The notes: generated by a model not told the origin, from the letters alone. DNA of 64,000 bases from Gonocerus acuteangulatus (GCA_946811695.1 OX328125.1:45560845-45624844), one strand, 5' to 3'; positions 46,501 to 57,417 are shown, counted from the stretch's first letter. Numbers and translations: made by a program.

Positions 46501-49500
46501 ATTTGAATAGACATTTTTAATAAGTTTTTTTCTTTCTTCTTTAGAAAGTTTTTGCATTTCTGACCATCTGAGTTCAGGCTGGATTGTTCTGGCATGTTTC
46601 AAACCACTGAAAAATTGTGGCATTTGTGATTAATATTAACAATAATAAATATTTGTTCCAAATAACAGATATGAAGTTAATAATATTATTTATAATTAGA
46701 GATTTATTAGCTTTCAACAAAAAAAATATTGCTTTGAGACTAACAAACTAAATTTCGACAAGATATCAACAACACACTTTGTGCATTTAAAAAATCTCTG
46801 TAGGATGTCAAATTTGATTCCAGACAAGACTGAGCTATTTTCTCCACGCATGGATACATCATCGCATTATTTGTTCACCAAAAGACTGTCACTCTTATAA
46901 TGAGTAAATAAAATCAATTTTGTATGGATAAATTTTGAGTAAAAAGATTTGGATACTTACTTCTGCATTAAATCCACAAGCAAAGAGTAGTCAGGTTCTT
47001 GAATTAATGGCCTGTAAATATGATTTTGTATATGAAAAGTGAATGAATAATTAGCGATTAATTTAGGAACATTTATACACTGAATGATTATATGCTGTAA
47101 GGTATTTTTCATTCAAGTAATCAGGGATTACATTTCTTCCAAATTAGCATAAATTGTAAGTAAATTATTTTTTCAGCATTATATTTCAATCCATACAGAA
47201 TATCAGCCAAGTGAATATTTTTTGTGAAGATGGCCAAACAAGAATTGCAGTGGTCAGAGGAATCAATGATCTACAAGGAACTTTCAAATTAAAAATCTTC
47301 CTACGACCTTATTTGGTAATTTAGACATTTCTGTCTTTTTTTTTTTCCCCTACCCCCAAAGAAAATTTACAAATCAAAATTTCTTGCTCGTGCCAGTTCA
47401 TGTTCTATTCCACAAATAAAATTATTTGTGACAATTTATAGATATAATTATTTGTGACAATTTTGTCAGTGTTTGATGGTGGAGTACACTTTTTCTATGT
47501 GAGTCTTGTCTTGAAGGGTCCATCCGTCTTATAGTTGTCGCCAACCAGCTGTTTGGCAGATTTACTGCCTTGCTGGGGGAGGCGGTGGAGTGATATCTGT
47601 GAAGAGAGGATTTCCGCAGTGTCTGAGGTTGTCTTAGAATTTAACGTGTCTTCATTTAATGAATTATTCAACCCCAGGTATCTCAAGTTCTTCCCACAGT
47701 ATCTCGTTTCAACTGCGCTGATAAGACGTACCCAGGGCACATCTCCTTATGATCATGTTTTGGAAGGCTTGGACCTTCCAGTGGTGTGGCCGGATAAAGG
47801 TATCTCATGAAAAGTGCTCTATGTGTAAGCATGGGTCTTATTATGTCTTTGTATATATTGATTTTGAGCCTGACTAAGAGAGGGCCTGACATTAGGAGAT
47901 GGTTGAGCCTTGCTGAATTTCTGTTTAAAATCTTTACCAAATATAAATACCAGCTGGTAAGGTGGTAGCCCTGATTAAGGGCTAAAGCAGCTCAAAGACC
48001 GTTTATATTGTACTTTTTTATGGTGTATCAACTTTTGGGCTATCTAAAGGTTGCCGACCTTTAATAATGCACATGGTTTTGCCTGCCTTGCTTAACTTTG
48101 TTCTTTATATTGTATGGTAATCCCAGTACAAGGGATGGTTTCTAACTAGGGTTACCTGATTCTGGGAGATAATAACAATAAAACCTTGTTTATAGATCCA
48201 AATAACACAGGTCTACAACCAAAAATTTGATTTGATGATTTTGTCTAATCTCTGTGTTTCTCGGTGTGCTGAGGCCAAGAATGAAGTCCGTTTTTCTCTA
48301 TCACGTACAGATTTTTTTCAAATCCATAGAACATAATATACCTGCTATACACATAAATTTGGTAAGAAGTAGGTTTTTTTTCCAAACGATTTCTCTTTTT
48401 ATAAACAGACATCTTTCACTAGGTGGTGTAGGCAATGACTCCCTCAGTAGATGTTGTAGGCCTGAGGGTGTCTAGGCACGACCTGTTCAGACAGGAACGT
48501 ACTTGTTTGGTCTCAGATGTCACCGTCTGAAGCTAAACGAGATTGAACCTGTTGTATCAGGAACTTGGAGTTAAATTTCTGTTCATTCTCTCAGTTCAGT
48601 AGTATCAACTGAAGTGAACACATTCACTGAGGTCTCTTAGTTGTGTCAAAGTGATTAAGAACATATTTTAAGGTTTGAAAGGGCATTTAGACAAAATGTC
48701 TCATCGTTGTTGTGTTACCAGTCCAGACTACTTCTGTTTTATCTGTGGTGAGTACACAGTTAAGAAATACCAACGAAATATAACAGGTTTTGTCAAAAAT
48801 GTATATTATGCATATTTTGGCTTGAGAATAGGAGATCAAGATAAAGTGTGGGCTCCTCACAAAGTATGCCATAGCTGCGTATTTATTTATTTTTAAATTT
48901 TAACGTCCATTTGTTATTAACTACGAATTTTAGGACGGGTTATCTATAGGTTACCACCCTTTTCTAGCCAGAATAGGGGTGATGCCTTTTCTTTTTTTCG
49001 AAAGAAAAGCCACCACCCCTAGTGGGAATCGAACCCACGACCTTTGGCACGGAGTGTTAAGTGCTCACGCCTTAACCCTCATGGCCATCGGGTCTCCAAT
49101 TTGAATTATTACTAAATACTTCCTGGAGAGGATTTTTATTTTTAGGCACGTTTCCGGAATAATTCTAAGAGAGAATTCCTACTGAGATGTCCTATTCTAA
49201 TGGCAAGGCAACTGTTTTTAAGAACTTGGAATTTAAAATAATAATTGATACTAATAGAGGTCAATAAAAAAAAAAGCCTAATATGAAAAATGAGTCTTCC
49301 ATAACATCAGTTCTCCTTGAAATACACAATGTTTTATTAACACTTGAAAATCACAAGCAATAAGGTGCTATATTCATTTGGATTTGAAGATAATGTGCTT
49401 AAAATAAATGCATTCATTTTCTTAGCTTAGTTTTTCAAATTACACGCTATAAGCAATACTTTTCTACTTTTTAATGTTGCTTTTAAAAGCCCAACTGCTC

Positions 49501-52069
49501 CAACACAAAAAACAATCATAATTAGTTTATCATAAACGAGGATAATTATCAACATTTTATTACAAGTCTTAAGGAATGTGATGGAATATATCCTAATGAT
49601 GCTGCTGTTAATAATTACAAATTTGGCAGAAACATAACCCGAGAAGACATATGTTTAAACACTGCTTTTTATTGCTAGCTTATGGGTCATTCCATGTCAA
49701 ATCAACAAGGGTCACAACCCGACCTTCTTGGATTTTGATCAAATTTGGTAGGTTGGTTACTCGAACAAAAAATAACCAAAAACAATTTTTAAAAAAATTT
49801 TATCTGTTCCCGTTTTTTTACTATTCATTTTTAAAATATTGAAAAACCGCCTTTTTTTGGCCAACAGGAAAATGTTAATTGCTTGGTAGATTAAGTTCTA
49901 TTCTAGCTAGAAAAGTCAGCATAGTCTCATTGTTTAGCTAATTAAATGAACTTTAATTTGATATACAACAAGACCAACTTATTACAAGTTTTACATTTCA
50001 AAAACATTTTTGAAAAATGTTACGTAACGGTTTTTGAAAAACTGTACTTTTAAAATTCTGAAAAAAATATATTTGAATCTTCAGTTCATTGACTACATAT
50101 GCTGTTAGTTTCATTATGGGATGCAAATGGGATCATTTTATAACATAATTATGACTTTATAATTGTCACTATGTAGTTGATAAAAATATGGTGAGTGATG
50201 GACATTTGTATTGTAAATTCAGCAATAAGCATCCCTGATCAAAATTTGAAATTTTTTCAGGCAGAACTAAAATTAAAGGCAGAACTAAAATTAAAATTGC
50301 ACACTTTCATTCCTTTAACTAAGAAAAAAAAAATAAGACCCAACTTTACTCGAACTTCAACCAAAGTGAAGTTGAACTGGTAATTGATTTAGACACAGAT
50401 CCAGTAGCCGTCAATGAAAAAATATGTGGAAGTTTTATTGCCTGTGAATATGAGGACCAGTGGTGGCTGGCATGTGTACTCAACAAAAATGAGGAGATGG
50501 ATCAAACAAAATCCAATATATGTGTCCCTATTACAAATTTCATTTTTCAAAAAATGTTTTGAAAATTTGTACATAATGGTTTTCGAAAAAAATTACTTTT
50601 AAAAGTTTGAAAAAAAAAATGTAACCTTCAATTTTTTGACAACAAATGATGCTTTTATTATGGGATGGCAATGGGTTCATGAAAAAAAAAAAAAAAAGTA
50701 TTTATAAATGGTCATATCCATTTTGGTGCTATTGTAGTACATTTAAACTGTGTAATTTGTTCAGTACACATGCCAGCCACCACTGGTCATCATATTCACA
50801 GGCAATAAAACTACAGGATCTGTGACTAAATCAGTTACCAGTTCAACTTCACTTTTCGAGGAAAGTTGGTTCTTAATTTTTTTTTCTTAGTTAAAGGAAT
50901 GAAAGTGTGCAATTTCCGGGTTCCGGTAATTGTGCAACATCTTTCTATAACATAATTTTGACTTTATAATTGTCACTGCGTTGTTGATAAAAATATGGTG
51001 AGTGATGGATAATTGTATTGTAAATTCAGCAATAAGCATCCCTGATCAAAATTTGAAATTTTTTCAGGCAGAACTAAAATTAAAGGGGAGATTTGAAAGA
51101 TGTTGCACATTTACCGGAACCTTTAATTTTAGTTCTGTCTGAAAAAATTTCAAATTTTGATCAGGGATGCTTATTGCTGAATTTACAATACAAATGTCCA
51201 TCACTCACCATATTTTTATCAACCACGCAGTGACAATTATAAAGTCAAAATTATGTTATAAAATGATCCTATTGCCATCCCATAATGAAACTAACAGCAT
51301 ATGTAGTCAATGAACTGAAGATTCAAATATATTTTTTTCAGAATTTTAAAAATACAGTTTTTCAAAAACCATTGCATACAATTATTTGAAAATGTTTTTG
51401 AAAAGTAAAATTTGTAATAAGTTGGTCTTGTTGTATGTCAAATTAAAGTCCATTCAATTAGCTAAACAATGAGACTATGCTGACTGTTCTAGCTAGAATA
51501 GAACTTAATCTACCAAGCAATTAACATTTTCCTGTTGGCCAAAAAAAAAGGCGGTTTTTCAATATTTTAAAAATGAATAGTAAAAAAACGGAAACAGATA
51601 AATTTTCTAAAAAAAATTGTACCATTCAAGGAGTTGTTAGAGCTATTAGGATTCAAAATTTCAAAAAAATCTAAGAGGGTCAGGTTGTAAACAGTACTTT
51701 CATTGGTTGAATTGACATGGAATGGCCCTTATACAGAACATTTGAATAAATGTTTATAAATAACATAATAATTCTCCTGCCCAAATTTTATAATTTTGTT
51801 AGGAAAACGATTCAGCTAATGAATTCTCTAATACATAAGAAATCTTTTGCCCTGCAGGAACAATTTATCAAATTAAGGGTATAGTTAACAACAACCTGCC
51901 TAAATATCAATAACACCATAATAATATCAAAATAGTTAATTTTATTGACTTAAAACGCTGGACTAGCTATGTTAAACATTTACCAAAAAACGTTTTTGGG
52001 TAATGCTAATACATTCCTAGCATTCTTCACAAATTTCTTCGCAGGTTTTAAATTTTGCTTTTGAGACAT
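42877..52069 (-). CDS. RPP38: RNase P/MRP protein subunit p38 (RPP38), five exons
   Basis: Exons 52069-51984, 47011-46961, 46606-46454, 43883-43667 and 43347-42877 join in frame with GT/AG sites into 325 residues from ATG to stop. The L7Ae/L30e-like RNA-binding domain spans about residues 98-170, with LSIGVNEVCRGLERSDLACC (G103-E106) and a hydrophobic GFSALAVGF strand. The C-terminus has PPIIHRVQSNPNKKRKSKKK, like the PNPNK-basic tail of vertebrate RPP38. The protein binds kink-turn RNA in nuclear RNase P and RNase MRP, which process tRNA 5' ends and pre-rRNA. The human protein is 283 residues; the extra length lies in an acidic segment before the tail. The probable AATAAA (- strand) is at 42595-42590. 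The promoter is shared with NDUFC2. Confidence 0.92.
43467..43525. repeat. (TA)n microsatellite in RPP38 intron 4
   Basis: An uninterrupted TA run of about 58 bases between exons 5 and 4. Confidence 0.9.
43667..43883 (-). CDS. RPP38: RPP38 exon 4 (L7Ae core)
   Basis: Encodes KDLSIGVNEVCRGLERSDL, INPKLLVSHIVDLSRTKRVP and DSLKEKIKDSLGFSALAVGF. GVNEV and the LxxHIxxLS stretch are close to vertebrate RPP38. The acceptor is TTCTTCAG and the donor AAG|GTAATA. Confidence 0.95.
44646..45651. mobile_element. decayed PIF/Harbinger transposon in RPP38 intron 3
   Basis: The termini CGGTCACACTAGGCTGCTTA and the right-hand complement ending CCTAGTGTGACCG are inverted. CTG flanks both sides (44643-44645 and 45652-45654), a 3-bp duplication as in this superfamily. 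On the + strand (about 44840-45050) a stop-riddled frame holds KRKKRRWWVR, then NELELEDSSSYANILRMSLP and ELVTPLIQKR, the N-terminus of PIF transposase. On the - strand (about 45240-45410) GKDIVTFLDLFQ, LWND and NRNAKDAAYNELLKRLEE match the MADF/SANT partner protein. So both genes, arranged convergently, remain as fragments. Confidence 0.85.
46454..46606 (-). CDS. RPP38: RPP38 exon 3
   Basis: Encodes GLKHARTIQPELRWSEMQKL, KEERKKLIKNVYSNLSPDSL and AQHQKALNL, a charged helical segment before the L7Ae domain. The acceptor is TTTTTCAG and the donor GAA|GTAAGT. Confidence 0.9.
46961..47011 (-). CDS. RPP38: RPP38 exon 2
   Basis: Fifty-one bases encode PLIQEPDYSLLVDLMQ between acceptor TTTACAG and donor AA|GTAAGT. 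It is too short to stand out by length. Phases fit both neighbours. Confidence 0.88.
47480..47945 (-). pseudogene. Jockey-like LINE reverse transcriptase tail, fragment
   Basis: The - strand carries INIYKDIIRPMLTHRALFMR in one frame (47940-47683), matching the conserved thumb motif YKxxIRPxLTYxA. After a frameshift comes RYLGLNNSLNEDTLNS and a C-terminal stretch (47740-47495). It is 5'-truncated and frameshifted and lies in RPP38 intron 1. Confidence 0.65.
48010..48130. repeat. dispersed repeat fragment
   Basis: Shares GGGCTATCTAAAGGTTGC and neighbouring bases with 29955-30110. The origin is unknown, probably a retroposon tail. Confidence 0.4.
48696..48886 (+). pseudogene. fragment of a multicopy arthropod Cys-rich protein
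   Basis: Begins MSHRCCVTSPDYFCFICGEY and continues to YFGLRIGDQDKVWAPHKVCH before the frame runs into a SINE. Many arthropod genomes carry repeated genes starting MSHRCCVTSPDSFCYICGE with paired cysteines. I know the family only as uncharacterised and probably element-associated. This copy keeps about 60 codons, then the family A SINE at 48894 cuts it, so it is a pseudogene within RPP38 intron 1. Confidence 0.6.
48894..49097 (-). repeat. tRNA-derived SINE (family A)
   Basis: The - strand head GGAGACCCGATGGCCATGAG with B box GTGGGTTCGATTCCC is intact. It ends GACGTTAAAATTT. No clear target duplication was found, unlike the other three copies. Confidence 0.85.
49684..51728. mobile_element. 2.0-kb fold-back DNA element with 4-bp TSD
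   Basis: Long arms are inverted: the left begins GGGTCATTCCATGTCAAATC and the right ends TTGACATGGAATGGCCC. Similarity extends about 590 bp inward on each side (to about 50275 and from about 51120). TTAT flanks both ends (49680-49683 and 51729-51732). Inside, a further shorter inverted pair occurs (50360-50530 against 50760-50900) with the GTATTTATAA... spacer between. No transposase is recognisable. It sits in RPP38 intron 1. The superfamily is unclear; 4-bp duplications occur in several groups. Confidence 0.8.
51984..52069 (-). CDS. RPP38: RPP38 exon 1 (start codon)
   Basis: ATG at 52069-52067 opens MSQKQNLKPAKKFVKNARNV and ends NVF plus two bases before donor TG|GTAAATG. These two bases plus the first G of exon 2 give Trp, matching the Asn-x-x-Trp context at the same place in vertebrate RPP38. 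This phase and motif agreement is the main evidence for an exon only 86 bases long. Confidence 0.85.
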
Positions 52070-53097
52070 AACTGGCACAATCCAAATTAGTCAATGAAAC
52101 AATCTCTGTGCCTCCAATTTAGGATTAACTGTAATAAATAAACATAACAGTTGGTAAAACACTGCGTCAAAAGAAATGGTTAATAATCCTAAAAGCCAAA
52201 CCACGATAAAATAGAACTACTAAAAATGTAATCACAGTTTGAAAACAGAGAAATTCGCAGTTTTTATATATCGATTAAGCCAAGGAACTGTAGTCATAAC
52301 TGACTGTCAACAAAGCGACCAATGACGTACTATACTGTACCCCTTGAAACCCTCCATTGAAGACATTAAACTGTAAAAATTCTTTACAGAGAGCTACGGG
52401 AGTGCTGATAAGAAATGTCAACGTTTCATAACCCACAGGTCATGAAAACCATCGTCCTCTTTGTACGATAATGTATACATTGAGGTGTAGATATTTAGGT
52501 GTCGTAAATGAAAACAATTGTTGTCATAAACAATTTTAAATGTCAAATTCGTAAACTAGCTCAATTCACCCACCAAAACAAATTCATTACAATTCGTAAT
52601 AAAAACTACAGCGCATACCATTTTTCGTTAATTGGGTTTCAAGTATATTTTTTATAGGTATTAAATCGTGGTAACGCAAATGAGAAGACTTTTATGACAA
52701 CACGTTGATTTTCAAAATTGGTTTAGAGTAAACTTTAAGGAACATGTTCTTAATTTATCTAAACTAAGATATATTAATTTAGTTCCACGAAAACATTCAA
52801 AATCTTTTCTTTACTTGTGCAGAAATAGATAGTGTAATTTTAGTTCGGCTAATTCTGATGCTGATAAAACTCGATTTTCATGAGAAAATTTATTTTCTCT
52901 CCAGATTGTATTAGTTTATTATGCGTACTTATCTTCGTTAAATCTGATAACAAGTTACCAGCTTCCAGCTCTAACTTCGCTGGTAAATTTATATATATAT
53001 ATAAGAAGTCAGCTGTGAGCATTTTCCCTAAGAACCGATCTATAACCTCCTCTCACCTTTACCAATTTTATAGAATAGTTTTGTCTGAGTGATTATT
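52070..53097. promoter_or_regulatory. shared RPP38/NDUFC2 upstream region
   Basis: A 1028-bp gap separates two divergent start codons (RPP38 at 52069 on -, NDUFC2 at 53098 on +). It must hold both 5' UTRs and promoters, unless non-coding first exons lie elsewhere. TATATATATATAAGAAG about 100 bp before the NDUFC2 ATG is TATA-like. No other element can be named. No repeats are recognised, in contrast to the flanks. Confidence 0.55.
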
Positions 53098-53254
53098 ATG
53101 GCAGTTGTCGCAGATCCTCGTAAACTTCTTTTACCAGACCCAGAGTACCGTCGTAGCTTTCTTAGCGACAAGTTTGTGCCATTATTTGCTGCAACTCTAG
53201 GATTTGCATCTGTTGTTGGTACTAGGTATAGCTCAAGAAGACCTATATTCAGTG
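53098..53254 (+). CDS. NDUFC2: NDUFC2 exon 1
   Basis: Starts MAVVADPRKLLLPDPEYRR and ends RRPIFS plus one base before donor G|GTATGT. It holds the first membrane-spanning segment. Confidence 0.93.
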
Positions 53255-55895
53255 GTATGTCTATATTTTTCTGAAAAAAACATTGCCTAAGAAATTTATA
53301 ATCTAAGTTTAATGGAGTTCAGAGAAATTAACTTCATGAAGTACTTTAAATCTATTAATGTCAAATTAATTTAAAATAGTATAATTAAAAAATTGAAGTC
53401 ATTTTTTAATGTTGATTTTGTAAACCCTTAGTCCACAATCATTCATCCATTGAAATCAATGTGTATATGAAATCTCTCCTAAATTTGATTTTAGCGCATA
53501 GGGAGGCTTATGCATTTTTTTTTTATGTACAAAGAAAACCACTAACCTTTTGTTTGATGACTTAGCTGGTTATCAAAATTTTGTAGATTAATAATCAGTA
53601 AGTGTTTACTTTGGCAGAAGTACATAATTAAGGAGACCCGGTAGCCGTGAGGGTTAAGGCGTGAACTCTTAACACTCCGTGCCAAAGGTCGTGGGTTCGA
53701 TTCCCACATGGGGTGGTGGCTTTTTTTTCGAACAAAGAAAAGGCATCACCCCTATCCTGGCTAGAAAAGGGTGGTAACCTATAGATAACCCGTCCTAAAA
53801 TTCTTAGTTAATAATAAATGGACGTTAAAATTTAAATAAATAAAGTACATAATTAAACAATGTTGAGGCAGGATGTCAGCCTTCATAAAGTTTTCTGTTT
53901 TGATGAAGTTTTTTTAAATTATTTTTGAACAGCAGTGCGTCAAAATTCATATTGTTTTTGTTAAGGTCGGTTTACACACAACAATTTATTGTACATTTTA
54001 TTGAACATTACAAATCGTATCAAGTAAGATAGAGCGTCTATACAGCAAATTGTACGTCTTATTGAATTGGAATGAACTCCAAAATTGGATTAGAAGACTG
54101 ATGAGTGCCGATTATTTTTCCGTGAAAAATTTCAAAAAGTTGACTCTTTGGCAAACAAAGAGACAGTTAGTAAGAAGATTAATTCCTTGAGAAAGGTTTA
54201 TATGAAGGAGCTTGCTACGGTAAAAAACCACAACAATGCTTATTACATATCGTCAAAAATAATTAAAAAACTGAACATAAAGAACTGAACTGAAGAGAAA
54301 TACAGTTGAAGCTGGGATGGTAAAACGAGTAATAAAAGGAACGTGTAGACACTCTCATAAAATGTACATTATTTTGTTTGTTTTTAATGTGCAATAAAAC
54401 ATACAATAAGTTTCCAATTGGTGAAAAAGTAGTCTTTAACCAATGCCATATTCATTGTTTTGGAAAAATTTAATTGCTGGCGCTGATGGTCATAGACGCA
54501 GAATCATTGTTAAAAAGATCTACCAATATTTTTTTTGCAGGTATCCAACATCACATATTGAGTTCAGTAATCCTTGGAGCAGTTGCAGCATATGGTCTGC
54601 AGAAATATGAGGCTTATCATGCAGAAAAAGATGCTATGTATCGGCACTACATAGAACTGCATCCAGAAGATTTCCCAGTGCCAGGTATGATATATTTAAA
54701 TTTAGACAGATTTATGTTGTTACTTTTTTTATTTGTAGATGACAACAAAATGTAAACATTAACAACGAACAAAAGGGGTACAATCTATTAGAAATATTTC
54801 AAAAATATTCTGACAATTCCCTTTACCCCCAGGTAAAATACAATTCTCATCATCTACAAAAGTGATAAATATAATAGAACAAAAATAGTTAAAATAACCC
54901 ATTTCCCTTGTTTGCCTAGTACATGCAGTGGTAAACATTTCTATTAACATATTTGTATAAAAGTCCGACTCGCAGGAACTGCGTCATCATAGCACGGTTC
55001 CATTCTTATCCCTAGTCTCATTTGGAAAGATTAAAATAGAAACAGTTATTTTGGTTCGACCTTTCTTGAAAGGGTTTTATGGTCTTACCTGGATGAGTCG
55101 GCCAACCCCATAAAGGCAGTTGAAAATAGTCACAAGGCGTCTTCGAATGTCTCTCTTGGAAAGGTATATTTCTAACAGTCAATTTTTTTTTATTTTACTT
55201 AACATGTTTTATTATAAAATACATTCAAAAACTATAAACAATTAAAAAATAACAAGGAATAAAAACAGACAAAAAGAACCGCTTGAATAAACTAAATCAA
55301 TTACTTCAAAGTTTTATGCACTTATTTCTCCGATCGACATCACCTAATCAAAACGTTTTGTTGAATCTTTTTTTAGAGCATTTAGTAATGCTTTTGATTG
55401 GTATTAAGAGATATTAAGGAAAATATACGAAGTTTCCAAAACTTTTCAAGTCTGTTAATAAAATATTTTTTTCTAACCCTTCCTTAACTCCAAACAAAAC
55501 CAAAATTTCAACATATTAGTTTTGATGAAATTTGAACATGCAGAAACTAAATCCCATGATTCTAAGTACTCAAACCAAAAACTTTATTCAACATCTATTT
55601 TTCCATTTGTTTCAAAAACGGTTAGTGCTATTGTCTTAAAAATGGTTTCATTCATTTTTCTAGTCCAAAGAACTTTTAAAACAAGTACTTGTAAGCATAT
55701 GAAGTAAGCGTAACGATTTTTTTTCGTGCGACTTTCGCTCCAAAAACCATGTTCCGGTGGACGGATTTTGCTGGTTGACGAACTTGACCTTTCAAATTAG
55801 ACGAAAGATTTTTGTACCAAATTTCATCAGAATCGGACCATTACTCGCTGAGCTAGACAGCGAACAGACAACTATATACATAAATTTATGTATAC

Positions 55896-55963
<68 letters not shown>

Positions 55964-57166
55964 TAAAGAGAAGGAACGTTACTCAATTTGCAACTAATGA
56001 TTTCTTCAAAAGTACAATATATGTGTCAACATTTTTATGTTTAGAAATGCTCTTAACAATGAAAAAAAAAAAAAAATGAACACCTTTATTTTATCCCCCT
56101 CACAAATAAATTCAACATGACTATGCAGATTGTCCTCATCTTCAACCTTGTAAGGCATTTATACATAATTAAAAATAAGAAATTAATTTGATTTGTAATG
56201 TATTATCCAAGGTTTAAATAGAAAAAATATCTCAGCAAAAAATGTACTCCTCTAGAAATTATACAAGTTCATCCTCAAAGCATATTATTGTTTCATTATC
56301 TTGCTTATTGTGCCTGGTGTGGTCTGTTTTATATATCTATTTAATGAAAATACAAGTAAAATATTTAGAAACATTGGAAAAAGATGTGTACTTAAAAAAA
56401 AATGAAAAAATTTCATCTTATCTATTTTATTCAAGTACTAGCTGACCACCCGTGCTTCGTCACAACGGATAAGTAGTTATTTTATTGTGTTAAATAATGT
56501 ATCATAAAAATTAACGCTACAACATAAATTTGACCAGTGTCAAAAAACAGATAACCTAGAGATAACCTGTTATCTGTAGGTTACCAGTAACACTAGTTTA
56601 ACCAGTACAGGTTAAAACTCGTCAATAATAAATGTACATTAATATTTATATTTTAAACAGAACAGCAAGGAGTGTTCTGACTGGGAATGCTGATGGGTGA
56701 GTAGGCTGTGCAAGGGTTTGGGATATTATTACCTTGGACGGATCTTCACCAGGTATAGCGTAAACTCTATGAGGGACAAAATCACAGTTCATTTCTAGTA
56801 ATTCAAGGTCTGCCATCATAGTTGAAATGAACTGCAAATAAAAATAATATTAAGAAATTGATACATTACGGTAACTGATGCTGCAACGCATGCTGCCTAG
56901 GCATGCCTGCTCTCATTAAAACCAACTAAAAATTCAAACCCCTCTAAACTTTAAGAGTTTGAATATGGGCAAATGTGGTTTGGGCTGGGCAATTGACAAA
57001 TATATAGTAGATTCTAATTGTGTTAATATTATATGATATCCTGACACAAATCTTATAGGAGTTTATATTAAATGATGATATTCGATTTATTTATGTATTT
57101 TTTATTTTTTTTTCAGAAAGGAAAAAAATTGGAGAAATATTTCCAAAATTTGAACCTGTACGATGA
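53098..57166 (+). CDS. NDUFC2: NADH dehydrogenase (complex I) subunit C2, NDUFC2 / B14.5b
   Basis: Exons 53098-53254, 54541-54684 and 57117-57166 join (phases 1 and 1) into 116 residues; human NDUFC2 has 119. LLLPDPEYRRSFLSDKFVPL leads into a first hydrophobic segment (about 24-40), then YSSRRPIFSG. A second membrane segment follows (about 57-73, ILSSVILGAVAAYGL). The end has ELHPEDFP (about 91-97) and KIGEIFPKFEPVR at the C-terminus, both hallmarks of NDUFC2. It is an accessory subunit of the membrane arm of mitochondrial complex I. The first in-frame ATG was chosen, because upstream codons to 53089 lack another ATG. A polyadenylation signal AATAAA lies at about 57334. The last exon lies between exons of an antisense gene. 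Confidence 0.95.
53632..53842 (+). repeat. tRNA-derived SINE (family A) with perfect 14-bp TSD
   Basis: Starts GGAGACCCGGTAGCCGTGAG with B box GTGGGTTCGATTCCC and ends in TTTAAATAAAT. AAGTACATAATTAA flanks it (53618-53631 and 53843-53856). It lies in NDUFC2 intron 1. Confidence 0.92.
53965..54420 (+). pseudogene. MADF-domain remnant of a Harbinger-like element
   Basis: A start resembling a transposon terminus (GGTCGGTTTACACACAACAA at about 53966) is followed at 54127-54291 by a frame reading FQKVDSLANKETVSKKINSL and RKVYMKELATVKNH, typical of the second half of MADF domains. These occur as the partner gene of Harbinger transposons. No matching right terminus was found. It lies in NDUFC2 intron 1. 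Confidence 0.5.
54541..54684 (+). CDS. NDUFC2: NDUFC2 exon 2
   Basis: The acceptor is TTTTTTGCAG and the donor G|GTATGA. Encodes IQHHILSSVILGAVAAYGLQ and MYRHYIELHPEDFPVP: the second membrane segment and the HPEDFP signature. Confidence 0.95.
55750..55965 (+). repeat. dispersed repeat ending in (TA)n
   Basis: GTTCCGGTGGACGGATTTTG to GAATCGGACCATTACTCG matches 33408-33500. Both copies then run into TA microsatellites, which suggests a retroposon whose tail is the microsatellite. Confidence 0.55.
56646..56831 (-). CDS. BESS-motif gene, exon c (possibly terminal)
   Basis: The acceptor TTTGCAG precedes FISTMMADLELLEMNCDF and YAIPGEDPSK. The frame either reads on to TAA at 56648-56646 (this call) or splices at GTAATAATATCC after 56733. 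It continues in phase 0 from exon b. The MADLEL stretch fits the last helix of a BESS motif. The protein beyond this is not recognised. Confidence 0.45.
   Translation of the reverse strand, partial: FISTMMADLELLEMNCDFVPHRVYAIPGEDPSKVIISQTLAQPTHPSAFPVRTLLAVLFKI
57117..57166 (+). CDS. NDUFC2: NDUFC2 exon 3
   Basis: The acceptor TTTTTTTTCAG precedes fifty bases encoding ERKKIGEIFPKFEPVR and TGA at 57164-57166. This C-terminal GEIFxKFxPxR is strongly conserved in NDUFC2. Confidence 0.95.
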
Positions 57167-57351
57167 ATATCAATATTTCAGTCTGAAGCAATATTGGTTA
57201 TTTTATGACGTAAAGTAGTGTTTCTTTATTTGAATGTATAGGAGGACAGTTATAAACAGACTTGTGTGTAGTTCTCAATTTGATTATAATTATTATCTGT
57301 GTACATATATAGTTCTAATTCTTTTTGGAGTAAAATAAAACTACAACTTAC

Positions 57352-57417
57352 TTGTATATTTCTTTTAATTTTTACTCTTGCACTATGAGGGAGTCTAGAT
57401 AGCTTTACACCTACTGT
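57352..57417 (-). CDS. BESS-motif gene, exon b
   Basis: Sixty-six bases between acceptor AAAGCAG and donor CAA|GTAAGT encode TVGVKLSRLPHSARVKIKRN plus IQ, in phase 0 at both ends. This is the middle helix of a BESS motif (a protein-interaction module of arthropod MADF-BESS DNA-binding proteins). It lies only about 15 bp from the NDUFC2 polyadenylation signal, on the opposite strand. Confidence 0.5.

Larger units (their letters stand above)
54685..57116 (+). other. NDUFC2 intron 2
   Basis: Contains repeat fragments: a segment at 54980-55090 similar to 61793-61870 (CGTTCTTATCCCTAGT type); the shared repeat with (TA)n tail at 55750-55960; and a Helitron-terminus-like CTAGCTGACCACCCG at 56446 followed by a SINE-tail-like piece to 56640. 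On the - strand it also holds the last visible exon of the BESS-motif gene (56646-56831). Confidence 0.65.

Noticed and set aside
55888..56079. Tyr/Ile repeat ORFs at 55757-56079 on both strands
   Set aside because: They translate a TA microsatellite.
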